Source: Cafeteria roenbergensis
Lineage: Eukaryota > Sar > Bigyra > Bicosoecida > Cafeteriaceae
Length of the DNA stretch: 64,000 nucleotides
Assembly: GCA_008330645.1 (NCBI GenBank)
Contig: VLTN01000008.1
Location: 558,001-622,000, forward strand
Direction: 5' to 3'
The translations under genes and the position numbers were made by a program. Below are positions 21,501 to 33,500 of the stretch, piece by piece. The notes beneath the pieces are model-generated. The model saw only the letters and a program-made list of their open reading frames with translations. It had not been told where the DNA came from and ran no database searches. Each line of letters begins with the position of its first letter. The first letter of the stretch is position 1.

Positions 21501-24500
21501 ACGTCGTGTTCGTCTGGAGCGAGCCGCCCGCTGACCCGTGGGCTCAGACCGCGTACGCAGCGGCCGCCCACGCCGCCCTCGGTGTGCTGAGTGCGGGGGA
21601 CGCCGCAACGGCCGCGCGAATCTCCAGCATCTTTGGGGCCAGCGGTGCTGCCGGAGGCGGTGTCGGCGCTGGCGGGAGCGGCGGCGGTGCTGGCACAGAG
21701 TATTCGTTGGTTGCGGCTGGTGGCGGCCATTCCGGCACCTCTCCTTCCGGACCTCACCTCCCACCGCCTGCCCTGAGCCAGACCCCCCTGTCGTCGCTCA
21801 CTCTAACGGCCGAGCCGTTTCGGCGCGACCGCGACGCGGGTGGCGTGGTGTTCCCCGCGGGCGGGCCGGCGGCTGCGGAGCGCAGCGCGGCTCGCGACGA
21901 CATGGCCTCCCTCTGGACGCTGGCAGCTGAGGTGCCCGCGCCGTGCCCCGCGTCGTTCGGCGCGTCGTCGGCCTCGGAGAGCGAGAGCAACGGCAGTGCG
22001 GACAGCTTGCAGGACATGCTAAAGGGGCGGCGAACCGGCGCGGCGGAGTGGATCGAGGACCTTGGGCAGGAGGACACAGGCGCAGGCGTTGCGGCGGCCG
22101 AGCAGGAGGCCGGCGGGGCGAGCGCTGCACCCCATGGCGTCCCTCCAAGCCGGGAGCAGCGGACGGACTCGGGCCTAGACTGGACGGAGTCGCCAGGCGC
22201 CGCCGCGCAGCGGCCGTTTGTCGCGCGGTCGCGCAGCGCTGGCAAGGCTCGCGCCCCGCTCTCGTCGGACAACCTGATGAGCGTTGGGCGGTCGCGTTCC
22301 TCGCGCAGACCAGGGGCCCCCTCCAGCGTCTCCAAGCCAGTCTCCTTGCACGGGGGCTCTCGCAGCAACGGCTTCGGCAGCGCCACGAGCCTGGCCAGCA
22401 CGGTGCGCACCAGCGCGTTCGAGCGGCTTCAGCTGGCGGCCAGCCTGCTGGAGGGCGAGGAGGAGGAGGCCGAGGCGCCGGACCTGTTCCCCTGGCAGGG
22501 TCCTCAGGGCGAGACGCTCGCCCAAGCCTCCGCCAGGGCGCGGGCGCTGGGCGCGTTCACGGGCAACGCCGCGTCGTCGTCGTCATCGTCGCACTCTTCG
22601 GCAGGGTCAGCGAAACTCTCGTCCGGGTCGTCTTCGGCTGCGCCGTCGTGCATGTCGACGCCAGCGACCGGCCTCGTGGCGTCGGGGCTTCCCAGCAGGA
22701 CCCGACTGGCACCGCCCGCACTGGGGTCGGATGGGCCGGTAGCGAGCGCGCCTTCGACTGGAGGGGCGTGGAAGTGGGAGCACGCGACGGCGCTCGGCGC
22801 GCAGTGGAGAACCGGCGCCAAGCGCGAGTGCCCGTCCGGTAGGCACAGCCACAAGTCCAGCCAGGACTCCGTGGACTCGGCAACGACGCCGTTCACTGGC
22901 GTGGGCAGCGAGTTGTCCGTGCCTCCCTCGCCGAGCTGGCAGGGCGGCGCGAGCCGCAGCTCGGTGCCACCGCCCCCTCCCGTTTGGGGTGCTCGGGAGG
23001 GCCCTGGGGGCATGCTGGCTGCGCAGGCCCTCCGCGCTGCAGGGGCTGCGGCCGTTCGGAGCGCCGTCGCGGCGGCAGCGGCGTCGGCCGAGCGCCGCCG
23101 CCTCCGCTCGCGCTCTGCAGTGCTGCGCCGTCGGGTCCTGGGCCGGCGCCCTCGCAGCCCTCGGCGGGTGGGCTCCCGCCCACGCCGCATGTCTGCCGCC
23201 ACTCCCCCTGCACCTGGTGCCATTGGCGACGTTGTGTCGCCTCGCGCCGCCTTGCTCGCCACTGGGCAGCCGGGCGCCGTGAGCAGCAGCACGGGACTGC
23301 AGCTCGTTGGTCCGGCTTCCGACGACGCGCCCGTGTCTCCCAGGGTGGGTGCAGCCTCCGGAACGCGGACTTCGCCTTTGGGCCAGGCCCGCGACGCCGG
23401 GGCGGGACTGCGGCACCACGCCCGCTCCGTCACCACGCAGGCAGCCCCCGCGGGCAAGGTCGCCCGCTTCAGCGGTGACGGCCCTGGCAGCCCTTCCCCA
23501 GGCAAGCCCGTCGGCCACGCGGCAACCCCCGACGCTGGCAGGTCCCAGCGGCGCTCACGCCGCCTTTCCGACACGGCCTTCGACTCGTCCTCGTCCCCTC
23601 CGTCCCAAGTCGCCGTGGAGCTGCCGTCGCAGACGCATACCACTGACTTGTCCAGCACGGACGACGCGCTGAGCCCGGTGGACCCGGCTGGCTACAGCAT
23701 GTCGGCCTGCGCGACGCCCGCCCTGGGCACTGAGAGCACCCCGTTCGACACAGGCGTCACGACGCTCTGGGCGCGGGTCCTGCCTCCGCTCGCCCCGTTC
23801 CAAGTCTCACACCGGCTCCCGCCTGGCTATGACTCGCGCCTGGTCGCGAGGTCTCCGACGTCGCCCGACTACGACGACAGCGACGAGCACGATGGCGAGG
23901 CCGATGGCGCGGACGACGCCGCTGAGCGGGAGCGGCCTGTCCGTCGCAATGACGAATCCAGTGAGGAGGACGAGGCGGAGGAGCCTGGCGGTCTCGCCGC
24001 AGTCATGGCCGGGGCCTCCACCCCGGGGGGCTCCAACCGCCCCGCCAGCCCGGCGACGGTGGGCGCGGCGACTCCCAAGGCCGGAACCAAGCCGGCGCCA
24101 GGGGTCCGCCGCCGGATCGTTCGCGATCGCGAGGCTGGCGGAACTCGCCGCCGCAGGCTGTCGAGCAGCAGCCTCAGCCCGACCGCGTCTCCGCGGCCCC
24201 TGGGCCCGTCCGCTCAGTCTCCGTCGTCGTTGGCGTGGTCGCGCCGCTCGCAGCTTGCCCGCAAGCGCCGCCCAGCACCGCTCATTGTGAACCCGCAGCT
24301 GGTCCAGCCTCTGCGCCTCGCTGGGCTCAGGCGCCTGCACGCCACTGTGGCGGCGCTGCCTGCCGTGCTGCCGACCAACCCCCGCCACCCGGCCGCGGCT
24401 CTGCTCCTCGTTGCAGTCGGCGCGGTTGACGTGTCGGCCGTTCTTGGGACTCTCATCCCCGGGGCAAGCGCAGCCGTTGGCGGAAGCGACGGCCTGCTGC

Positions 24501-27500
24501 CGTCGGGCAGCGACGGGTCTGGCCGCTCGGGCTTGGATGCTCTGGTCAACGGCCCGGGAGCGCATGGGCCGCACTTCGGGCCCGCTGGACGACAGCGTGC
24601 GGGTGGCGGGCGCGCGAACGCAGCGGACGACGCCCCGACCATCGGCCGAGCCCTTGCTGCCGGGCGGCACGAGGAGCCGCCGGCTCTCGGGCGCACCGGC
24701 TCCACGTCAGACCTCCAGCGGGCTGTGCCGGCACGCCGAGGCTCGGCCGTCGGCGCGCCTCGCAAGTCCTCCCGCCTTGCCCAGACGGGCCCGTACGGCA
24801 TCGCCAAGCCTGCCGCGCCGGCGGGGCCGGTTGCCCCGGCAGCCGACGGCGACAGCGCGAGCGGCCGGAGCAGCTCCGGGGGCGTTGGCGGCAGCTTGTC
24901 GCACGCGCCCGCTTCCGCCGATCCCGGGGACGGCGCCACGAGTCCCATCCAAGGAGTTGGCGGCTCGCAGCCGGGCACGGTGTTCCGCCACAACGCCCAC
25001 CGCGCAGTGGGGCGGACCGACTGGCGAGTGCACACGTCCCAACCGCACACCGTGGGGTCAAGGCGGACGGACGCGAGCGGCCAAGCCAGTGGGGCGGCGG
25101 AGTCCGTGCTCTCCAGCTCCCCCCATGCAGCCAGGCTGGGGCCGGGCCGAGCCCGCGCCTCAACGGCCGACTCGGGTCTGGGCGTCAGTGCCCCCTTCGC
25201 CTCCCGCTCCGCTGGGCCAGCAACCTCCGTGCGGCGCCACGTTCAGGGGGGCGGCGCTGCGGACCCTGCCGCGGCCTGCGGGCCCGCCCCTTCTCCGGCG
25301 CCCTCCCCCCAGAGCGGCCAGGCCGCCGACCAGCCAGGCAGGGACGGCGAGCAGGATGCTGCGGGGTCGGCAGGCTCCTTCGTGCGTCGCGGCTCGCAGG
25401 GCGACCGCACAGCCACCGCCTCCCACGTGACGACCGACGCTTCGACGGGCCAATCCTCGGGGGGAGGCTCCGTCGTCCGCGGCCGGAACGACTCGGAAGA
25501 CCTCGGGAGCCGGGCTCTGCGGGGCTCCCTGCTGGCTCTGGGAAGCACCGTCGATGCGTCCAGCGCGAGCACGGCCACGGCGGCCGACGACGCCGACGAC
25601 GGAGTGGTGCGAGCCGGGGCGCTCCCTGCCTCCGACTTTGGCAAGCGTCCGAGCAAGGCTGGGCGCGCCGCCTCCGATGCGGGGAGCACGGGCTCGGGAA
25701 GCTCCAACTCCCGCGGCACGGACCATGTTCCACAGGTGCCACAGCTGACTGGGACCTGGACGCACAATGCCGGCGACAGCGGTGGCCACGTGGTGGGCTC
25801 GGCGCAGTCCAGGGCCGGCGGGCAGGTGGTGTCCATTCTGAAGCGCGTCGTTTCCACTGGCCGAGAGGAGGAGGAGCGAGCAGAGGAGGTTTCGCGCCAG
25901 GCCGCCCTGGAGCTTCTCGACGGCGACCACGACGTGCTCGACACCAGGGACGAAGACGACATGCTCGATGACGACGAAGCCGGCGGGAGCGTCAACGGCT
26001 CCGCCGGGACGGCTTCAACCATGGAGCAGGCTGGCGCCATGCAGTCGCTCTACGCGGCGGCGGACCAGCGCAGTCCGCTCGGCATCGATGCCGAGCTGCC
26101 GTCGGGGTCGCAGGCGGCCTCAAGCCGCTCCGAGAGCCCCGGCGCTTCGGACCACTTTGAGGAGCGGTCTCGTTCCAGCGGCTCCCGCTCCGGCAGCCAC
26201 ATCGCCATGTCAGCCAGCGCGCTTGGCCTGTCCGAGGCTGATGACCTTCGCGCTGGAGTTCGGGAGACGCGACACAGCAGCGGCTCGGGCAACTCGTTGC
26301 TTGACGCTCTGGGCGGCGTCGAGTTCTCCTCGCGCGCGCGCCACGTACCGGCGGCGCTTGCCGGCTCTAGCCAGCATCCGGCCCTTCCGGCTCCTCATGG
26401 CCGGCGGGGAAGCGCGGGCAGCTCGGGCTCCGACGGCCCGCTGTATGGCCGGAGGCGCGGACCCCGCATTCAGCCCAGCGGCTCTCAGACGACCAAGGCG
26501 CGCCGCTCTGGAAACGCGCTCGTGGACAGGCTCGGCGGCCGTCCAGGGAGTGGTGCGGGCCGGGTTGGCGCCGCGCGAGACAAGGCTCGGTCGATGGCTG
26601 CCCCAGGCGCTGCGCCCGGCATCGCTGTTTCCGCGGCGGCCCGTCGGCAAGGACTGCCCGGCCAGCCAGACGCGCGCGTTGCCCACAGCCTCGGCCAGGT
26701 ACCGGCAGGCCTGATGCGGGGCACCCGGGCCGTCGGCAGCCCCGGCATCCTCCAGCCAGCCGGGCTCTCCGCAAGCTTGGTCGCTGAGCTCTCCGCTGGC
26801 AGCGATCTCGCGCCCGCAGGGCCCGGAACTGCTGGCGCCGAGTCGTCGGGGATGAGCCTGAGCAGCGAGGAGACGCGGCGCACGCAGTCCCAGTTCCAGA
26901 GCGGACCCGGCGGCGGCGGCGGCGGCGGCGCCAAGCCTGGCCTTGGCTCTGCCCCGCTGTCGATTCGAGTGTCGGGCCCGAAGCGGGAGGTGACCCTTGC
27001 CGCATCGTCGCCCGAGCCGCAGCTGCACCGGCGACGGCTGCTCGCGTCACAGGAGGTCCCGCGGCTCGTGCGAGCCAACTCACGGGACTCAGAGGCAGCC
27101 TCGGATGGGGGCGGCGATGTCGTGAGCGAGGCTGTGGACGCGGTGATGCAGGAGGTCGGCAAGTCGCCGCGCCATCGCCGACACTCCGTCGGGGAGATGG
27201 CATCTCCGCGCGCGGGGCCCTCTGCCAGCCCGCGCGGTGTGGCGTCGGCCACTGCATCGGCGGGGCTTCGCATCGGCGGGCAGCCTGCGGTGTCGGCCGC
27301 CGTGCGGGCATCGAGGGCGGGCCTCGGCGGCGTCGACTCGCCTCTGCGCACGGCCACGAGCGGGCCTGCGTCGTCGCTCGGCAGGCCGTCGGCGGGCGAG
27401 GGCTCCGAGGGGAACAGCGTCGGCTCGCTGGCCCTGACTCCGGCCTTTGCCGGTGCGGGGCGGCGCCAGCAGCCACGCTCGTCGCTGGCGCTCTCGGCCG

Positions 27501-30500
27501 GGTCTTCCACGGGGAACCTCGTTGGCCTTGGCACCTCGGGAGCGCGCCTCTCGCGGACACGGGGCAGCATGTCCTCTGCTGGCGGCGGCGGTGGGGGCGG
27601 CGCGACGCCAATGACGCCTCTCATCGGCGTGAGCTTGCTTCCGTCCACTCCCGTGCCTGGTCCCTTCACGCCGCTCAGCGCCATGTCGACTCCGGCCGCG
27701 AATGACATGGGCGCCACTCCATCCGCGGACAGCGGCTCCGTCGGCCCCGACGATGCGGGGGGCATGCCCACGATGCGCCTCGAGCGCAGCGCAAAGCAGC
27801 TGCCGGGCGTGCGGCAAGCGGCCTCCCCGCCGTTCGGTGCTGCATCGACTTCGCCGTCCAGGGCTCGCGGCCACGACGCCTCAGACCAGCGCCCCAGCCA
27901 ACCGCTGGCGCTCTCAAGCTTCCCGACCGGCGCCAGAGGCGCACGCCATCATGCCAGGTCGTCCGGAACTGCTGCCTCCGGCTCGCCGCCTCGGCCAGTG
28001 TTCGGACTGCCGCCGCCCCAGAGCGCCTCGCTCGCTCAGGTGGGGCCCAGGGCAGGCGCGGCAGTTTCCGCTCTGGCCCACCAGACCTCGGCCGCGCTGT
28101 CGGTTCTCGAAGAGGGCGACTCTCCGTCGCCCAACGGCGGCGATGCAAGCGTGACTTCGCCGCTGTGGCGCCTCGTCACCCAGTCGCAGCGCCAGCAGGA
28201 CTCCGCCTCTGAGCGGGACGGGGACGGCCAGTCCAGCCCCCGCCCACAGGGGTCTCCCCAAGGCAAGCCGGCGTCCAGTCCCAGGCTGCAGGCCTCCGCA
28301 GCGGGAGATTCGCCCGAGGCGCGCCCGGCAGGGGCCAAGAGCCAAACCCCGCCTGCCAGCGTGCTCGGCCGCGCCGGGCCTGCAGCGCCAGCCAGCGCCT
28401 CAGGGCGCGGCGGCCAGCCAGCGCACGGCATCTCCCCCGGCACGTCCGAGGCTGGCACCACTTACTCGGAGGCGCGGCCAGTCGGCGTGGGCAACCTCGG
28501 GCTCTACGACGCCACCTTGAGGACCAGCGGCTCCATGGCCCAGCGCGCGCTCGGTGCATCGGGCGTCACGGTGGGCTCCAAGGCCGCGGACCCAAGCTTT
28601 GGCGGCGTGGTGCTTGCGGCGGGAGGTCCTGTGACCGGCGTCAGCGCCGCCCCATCCCCGGCAACTGAGGTCCCCGGCACAACGGGAGGCCTGTTCTTCC
28701 CGGGAATCACCGTCCAGACGGACGCCTCGCCTCGTGACCGGGACGCTGCTGACAGGGTGGGGAGCCACGGCATCGCTGTCGCCAGCCCGAGCAGGCGCGG
28801 AACGACCCACATGCGCGGCCGCGTGGGGCTGCCGCTGGACTCCCCCAGCCAGGGCGACCTCATCGGCTTCCCCGCCGGCTCCAACGCTGACGGGACTTGG
28901 CCCGGCTCCATCGCGGGAGGCGACCAGATCGAGGACTCGCCGAGGCGCTCGATGCACACTCAGCTGTCTGGAGGGGACGAGACATCGTCCGGAATTCTGA
29001 CGGATTCGGCCACGCTGGGCCCGGCTGCGGGCGCGAGTTCCAGAGCTGCCGCTGGGCTTGAGGCGCACTCCGAGATCAGCGACGACCCCACGCCCTCAGG
29101 CCTGCAGCGGTCCGATTCGGCCACCTCCGAATTTGCCCAGCCCCTGCCACGCGGTCTGGAGTCGCTCGCCCCGCTGGAGGTGCTCGACGAGCCCGTGCGG
29201 CTGGCCGCCAAGTACCTGCGCGGTGTTGTTTGCTCGGCTCTCCGCCTCCCGGACTGGGCCAGCCTTCGCGAGGCTGGCACGCAGGCGCCGCCGGTCTCCA
29301 TGAGCGAGAGGAACAGGGTGGTCAAGACTGGCCTCATTAGCTCTGGGGCGCAGGGCACGTCCAAGGACGTCAACGCCGACGATGCCGAGTGGACGCCCTG
29401 GGAGCAGGCGATGGCGCAGCTCAGCGTCGCGCAGCCAGCGCGCTCCTCGGAGGCATCGCAGCCCGGCGACCAGGCGCCGGCTCCCGGCGGCCGGCCCGCG
29501 CTTGGCCTCTCGATCCGCGCAGCCCCGGCCGGGCAACCCCCCGCCCCGGCTGGAGCCCGCCCAGGCGCTTTGCCCGGCCGCCCGCAGCTCGGCATCCGCG
29601 CACCCCCCGCGGACTCCCAGGCCGCGCCCGCCGCACAGCCCTCAGCGGCTCGTCCGCGGCCCTCCCTCGGCATTCGCGCGCCGGATGCTGAGGCTGCTGC
29701 GCCGGCCGCCCCTGCTGCGCCTGCGCCGCAGCCCGCTCGCCGAAGCCGCCGGGTCGGGTTTGCGGTTCCCGGTCCTTCAAGCTGCACGCCTTCCGCCGGT
29801 TCGAACGCCGACGGGCAAGAGGACGACGCACAGGGACGCAAGCTGCCTGTCACGCCCGGCCCGGGCGCAGTTGATCGGAAGCCCGCGCTGAGCATTCGGC
29901 AGCCGCCTCAGGCTCGGACACCGCTTGCGGGTGGTTCCACGCCCAGCGCAGGTGGAGCGTCCACAGCACCGGCGTCAGCCCAGCAACCTCCCCCGAAGGC
30001 CGCCTTGCCGCACCTCCAGGCCGCGTCGCTGCTGCCTCCGCCCAACGCGTTCGCGCAGTTCCGCTCTCTGCGGGTGGCGCAGCGCCTGTCTGCCGCCAGG
30101 TCCGTGGTCGCGGCCTCCGAGTCGGGCCTCTGTTACTCCAAGGCGCTGTTTGCTGCCCGCATCTCTCGGCCGATCGCAGCACTTCTGGGGCTCAGCGCCA
30201 GCCGACGGGCAACAGGCGTGCTCCAGACCGCAGCGGAGGCTGAGGCTACCACTCTGCTGAAGCTGGCAATCAAGCTTCCCGTTCACGCCATGTCTCAGGG
30301 AGCTTGGCGCATCACTGGTGGCGACCTCCGGCTCGTCATGGCGCTGCGCTGGCCAGCAACGCTTGGCGCCCGCGCCGCTCTTCGCTCCAGCCTGCGCGCG
30401 GAGTTGCTGAACCTGCGTCGCATCGTCGCCGGGGGCACGACGGTTCCCTCGTCCGACTGCCTCGAGCTGTACGATCCCGCGTCGCACGCCACGCGTCTCG

Positions 30501-33500
30501 AGTGGGCTGGGAGCGCAGGGGGCCAGGCAGGCCGCCGCAGCGAGGCCTTGCGTAAGGCGGTTGCGAAAGCGAATGAGGCCGGTGCCGACCTGCCGGCCAT
30601 TTCAAGCCTCACCCCCATATCGCGGTGGAGCAAGGCCCCGGACGTCGTTCGCGTTGAGGCTCTCGACTCCTGGGAGGCACAGCCTGGTCCGTGGTCCGCA
30701 ATCATCGGCCACAGCGCGTCTGCTGGCGCAGTTGTGGTGATGCAGGTGGCATCTTCCGCTGGCTCCGCAGAACACAAGGCAGAGCTTGCAAGCCTTGCAT
30801 GGGAGCGCGGTCATCTGGTGTTTTCTTCCGCCACGTACGGTGGCGGCAAGGCAGCGACGCGGGTGGCACAGCAGAATGGCTCTGAGCAGCCTGGCAACGC
30901 CGTGGGCACGCCCGCTCCCGCAGCAAGTGGCGGTGGCCGTCCTGGGGGTCTGTCGATCCGCGGTTCGGGCACGCCCGCGCCCGCAGCAAGTGGCGGTGGC
31001 GGTCATGGAGGTCTGACGATCCGCGGTTCGGGCACGCCCGCGCCCGCAGCAAGTGGCGGTGGCCGTCCCGGGGGTCTGACGATCCGCGGTTCGGGCACGC
31101 CCGCGCCTGTGGAGGGCGGCGGCGGCCGTCCCGGGGGTCTGACGATCCGCGGCTCGGGCACGCCCGCGCCTGCGGAGGGCGGCGGTGGCCGTCCTGGGGG
31201 TCTGACGATCCGCGGTTCGGGCACGCCCGCGCCTGCGGAGGGCGGCGGTGGCCGTCCCGGGGGTCTGACGATCCGCGGTTCGGGCACGCCCGCGCCTGCG
31301 GAGGGCGGCGGTGGCCGTCCCGGGGGTCTGACGATCCGCGGTTCGGGCACGCCCGCGCCTGCGGAGGGCGGCGGTGGCCGTCCCGGGGGTCTGACGATCC
31401 GCGGTTCGGGCACGCCCGCGCCTGCGGAGGGCGGCGGTGGCCGTCCCGGGGGTCTGACGATCCGCGGTTCGGGCACGCCCGCTCCCGCAGCAAGTGGCGG
31501 TGGCCGTCCTGGGGGTCTGTCGATCCGCGGCTCGGGCACGCCCGCTCCCGCAGCAAGTGGCGGCGGCCGTCCTGGGGGTCTGACGATCCGCGGCTCGGGC
31601 ACGCCCGCTCCCGCAGCAAGTGGCGGCGGCCGTCCTGGGGGTCTGTCGATCCGCGGCTCGGGCACGCCCGCTCCCGCAGCAAGTGGCGGTGGCCGTCCTG
31701 GGGGTCTGTCGATCCGCGGCTCGGGCACGCCCGCTCCCGCAGCAAGTGGCGGCGGCCGTCCTGGGGGTCTGACGATCCGCGGCTCGGGCACGCCCGCTCC
31801 CGCAGCAAGTGGCGGCGGCCGTCCTGGGGGTCTGACGATCCGCGGTTCGGGCACGCCCGCGCCTGCGGAGGGCGGCGGTGGCCGTCCCGGGGGTCTGTCG
31901 ATCCGCGGTTCGGGCACGCCCGCGCCTGCGGAGGGCGGCGGTGGCCGTCCCACGGCGCTGTTCCATAGGTCCGTGTCTGAGCCACTTGTGGACCTGTCAA
32001 CGCCATCGCCCCGGCCCACGGTGTCCTCTCCAGCGACTCCTGCGCGGGAAGTTCGTCTCCTCTGCAAGTCGGAGGTCCCGCTCTGGCAAGTGCGCGGCGC
32101 CATTGTCAGCGCGCTCAGCGTTGCAAAGCAGGCAGAGTCCGATGAGCTCTGGCGGTTCGCCCCTGCAGTTGCAGCCGACTCTTTCGCGCTTGAAGAGTGC
32201 GGGGCAGACGCGCTGCTGCCTCCATTCGACGGCGACTGTGACTGCGACGAGGGCGGGCCCGACACGATTCCCAGCTCCTTTGAGGACCTGACTCCGGCGT
32301 CCTTCGGCCGGGGTGCTAGCGGCGGCGCGCTCCTCGCCTTGACGCGATCCCTGTCGGGCATGAGCATCGACGCCGATGCCGATCGTGAGCGCGGCGCTAG
32401 CTTTGCATCTGCTGGCCAGAGCGGCTCAGAGATGGATCTCGCCTGGCACGCCCACGAGGCCGACGTTGACGCGTCATTTGAGCGGGAGCACCGCGCGCTT
32501 GAGGCGCACGACTCGTTCCTGTCGGCCGACGGTTGGAGCGCCCCCCGGTCCGATGCCGACGGCGGGTCAGTGTCCGGCAACAGTGAGGGCGCAGCCTCCA
32601 CCGCCAGCAGGGCGGACGAGGACCCGCTGCGCTCCCTGAGCCGTGCAGACTCCTTCGCGTCCTCCGTGGCCGACACCGACGAGCAGCGCGCTCGCCGGCG
32701 CAGGCGCCGCGGCCGCCACTGCCGTAGCTCGAGGTGCAAGGCCCTCAGCTGCAACGAGGCGCACTGCTGGGACGGGTGGGAGGCCCCGCTACTGCCCTGG
32801 ATCGACGCGGCCTTTGCCGACGCCGTGGTGGGAATGGTCCGGGGGGGCACTCCCGGGTTCGAGGTTGACGTCAGCGGCGACGCAGATGCCGCGTGCGTTC
32901 TGGTGCCGGGCAGGGGGTCGTCGGCCGGCATGCGCTGCGCAACGCGCGGCCCTGCCGTGCTGAGTCAGACCGCCTGCCACCGCATCATCGCAGGGGCGCT
33001 GACGGGCGCCCTTCGCATGCGCCACGCACGGGCCGCATCCGAGGCCGCCGCCCAGGGGCTCCCTCCTCCCGAGGGCGTCTGCGGGGAGCCCGCCTCCATG
33101 CTCTGCTTTGCCGCCTCGCAAGCCGCCATGTCTGCCTACGAGCTCTCCCGGCAGGCGCGCCAGCGCGCCGCCAAGCGCGCCCAAGAGAGGCGCCCCCGCG
33201 CCAGGGCCGGCTCGCACCTCGCCCCCCCGTCCAAACTGGAGCACCGCAGCGTGTCGACAGACCTCGCTGGCTCGTCTCGCCTCGCGGCGGCCGCTGCAGC
33301 GGCCATGGCGGAGGCGAGGCCGTCGCTCTCGCCCGTGCCCACTCCTCGCGCTCCCGGGTCGACTGCCCCCCAGTTCAGTGCCGCCGAGGCCGAAGCCTTG
33401 CCGGCGGTCTTCCGTCCGGTCCCCGGCTCCAGCCCGGAGGACGAGGACGCCGCCGTCGGCACGGGGCCGTCGGAGGTGCGCTTCACGCTGTCCAGCGGGG

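Noticed and set aside
30904-31951. CRISPR array or satellite
   Set aside because: The 63-bp units abut with no unique spacers and encode in-frame protein. It is a coding minisatellite.
30602-32931. Three long minus-strand frames across the 63-bp repeat
   Set aside because: The repeat period is a multiple of three, so every frame stays open. Only the plus frame is continuous with a much longer ORF.
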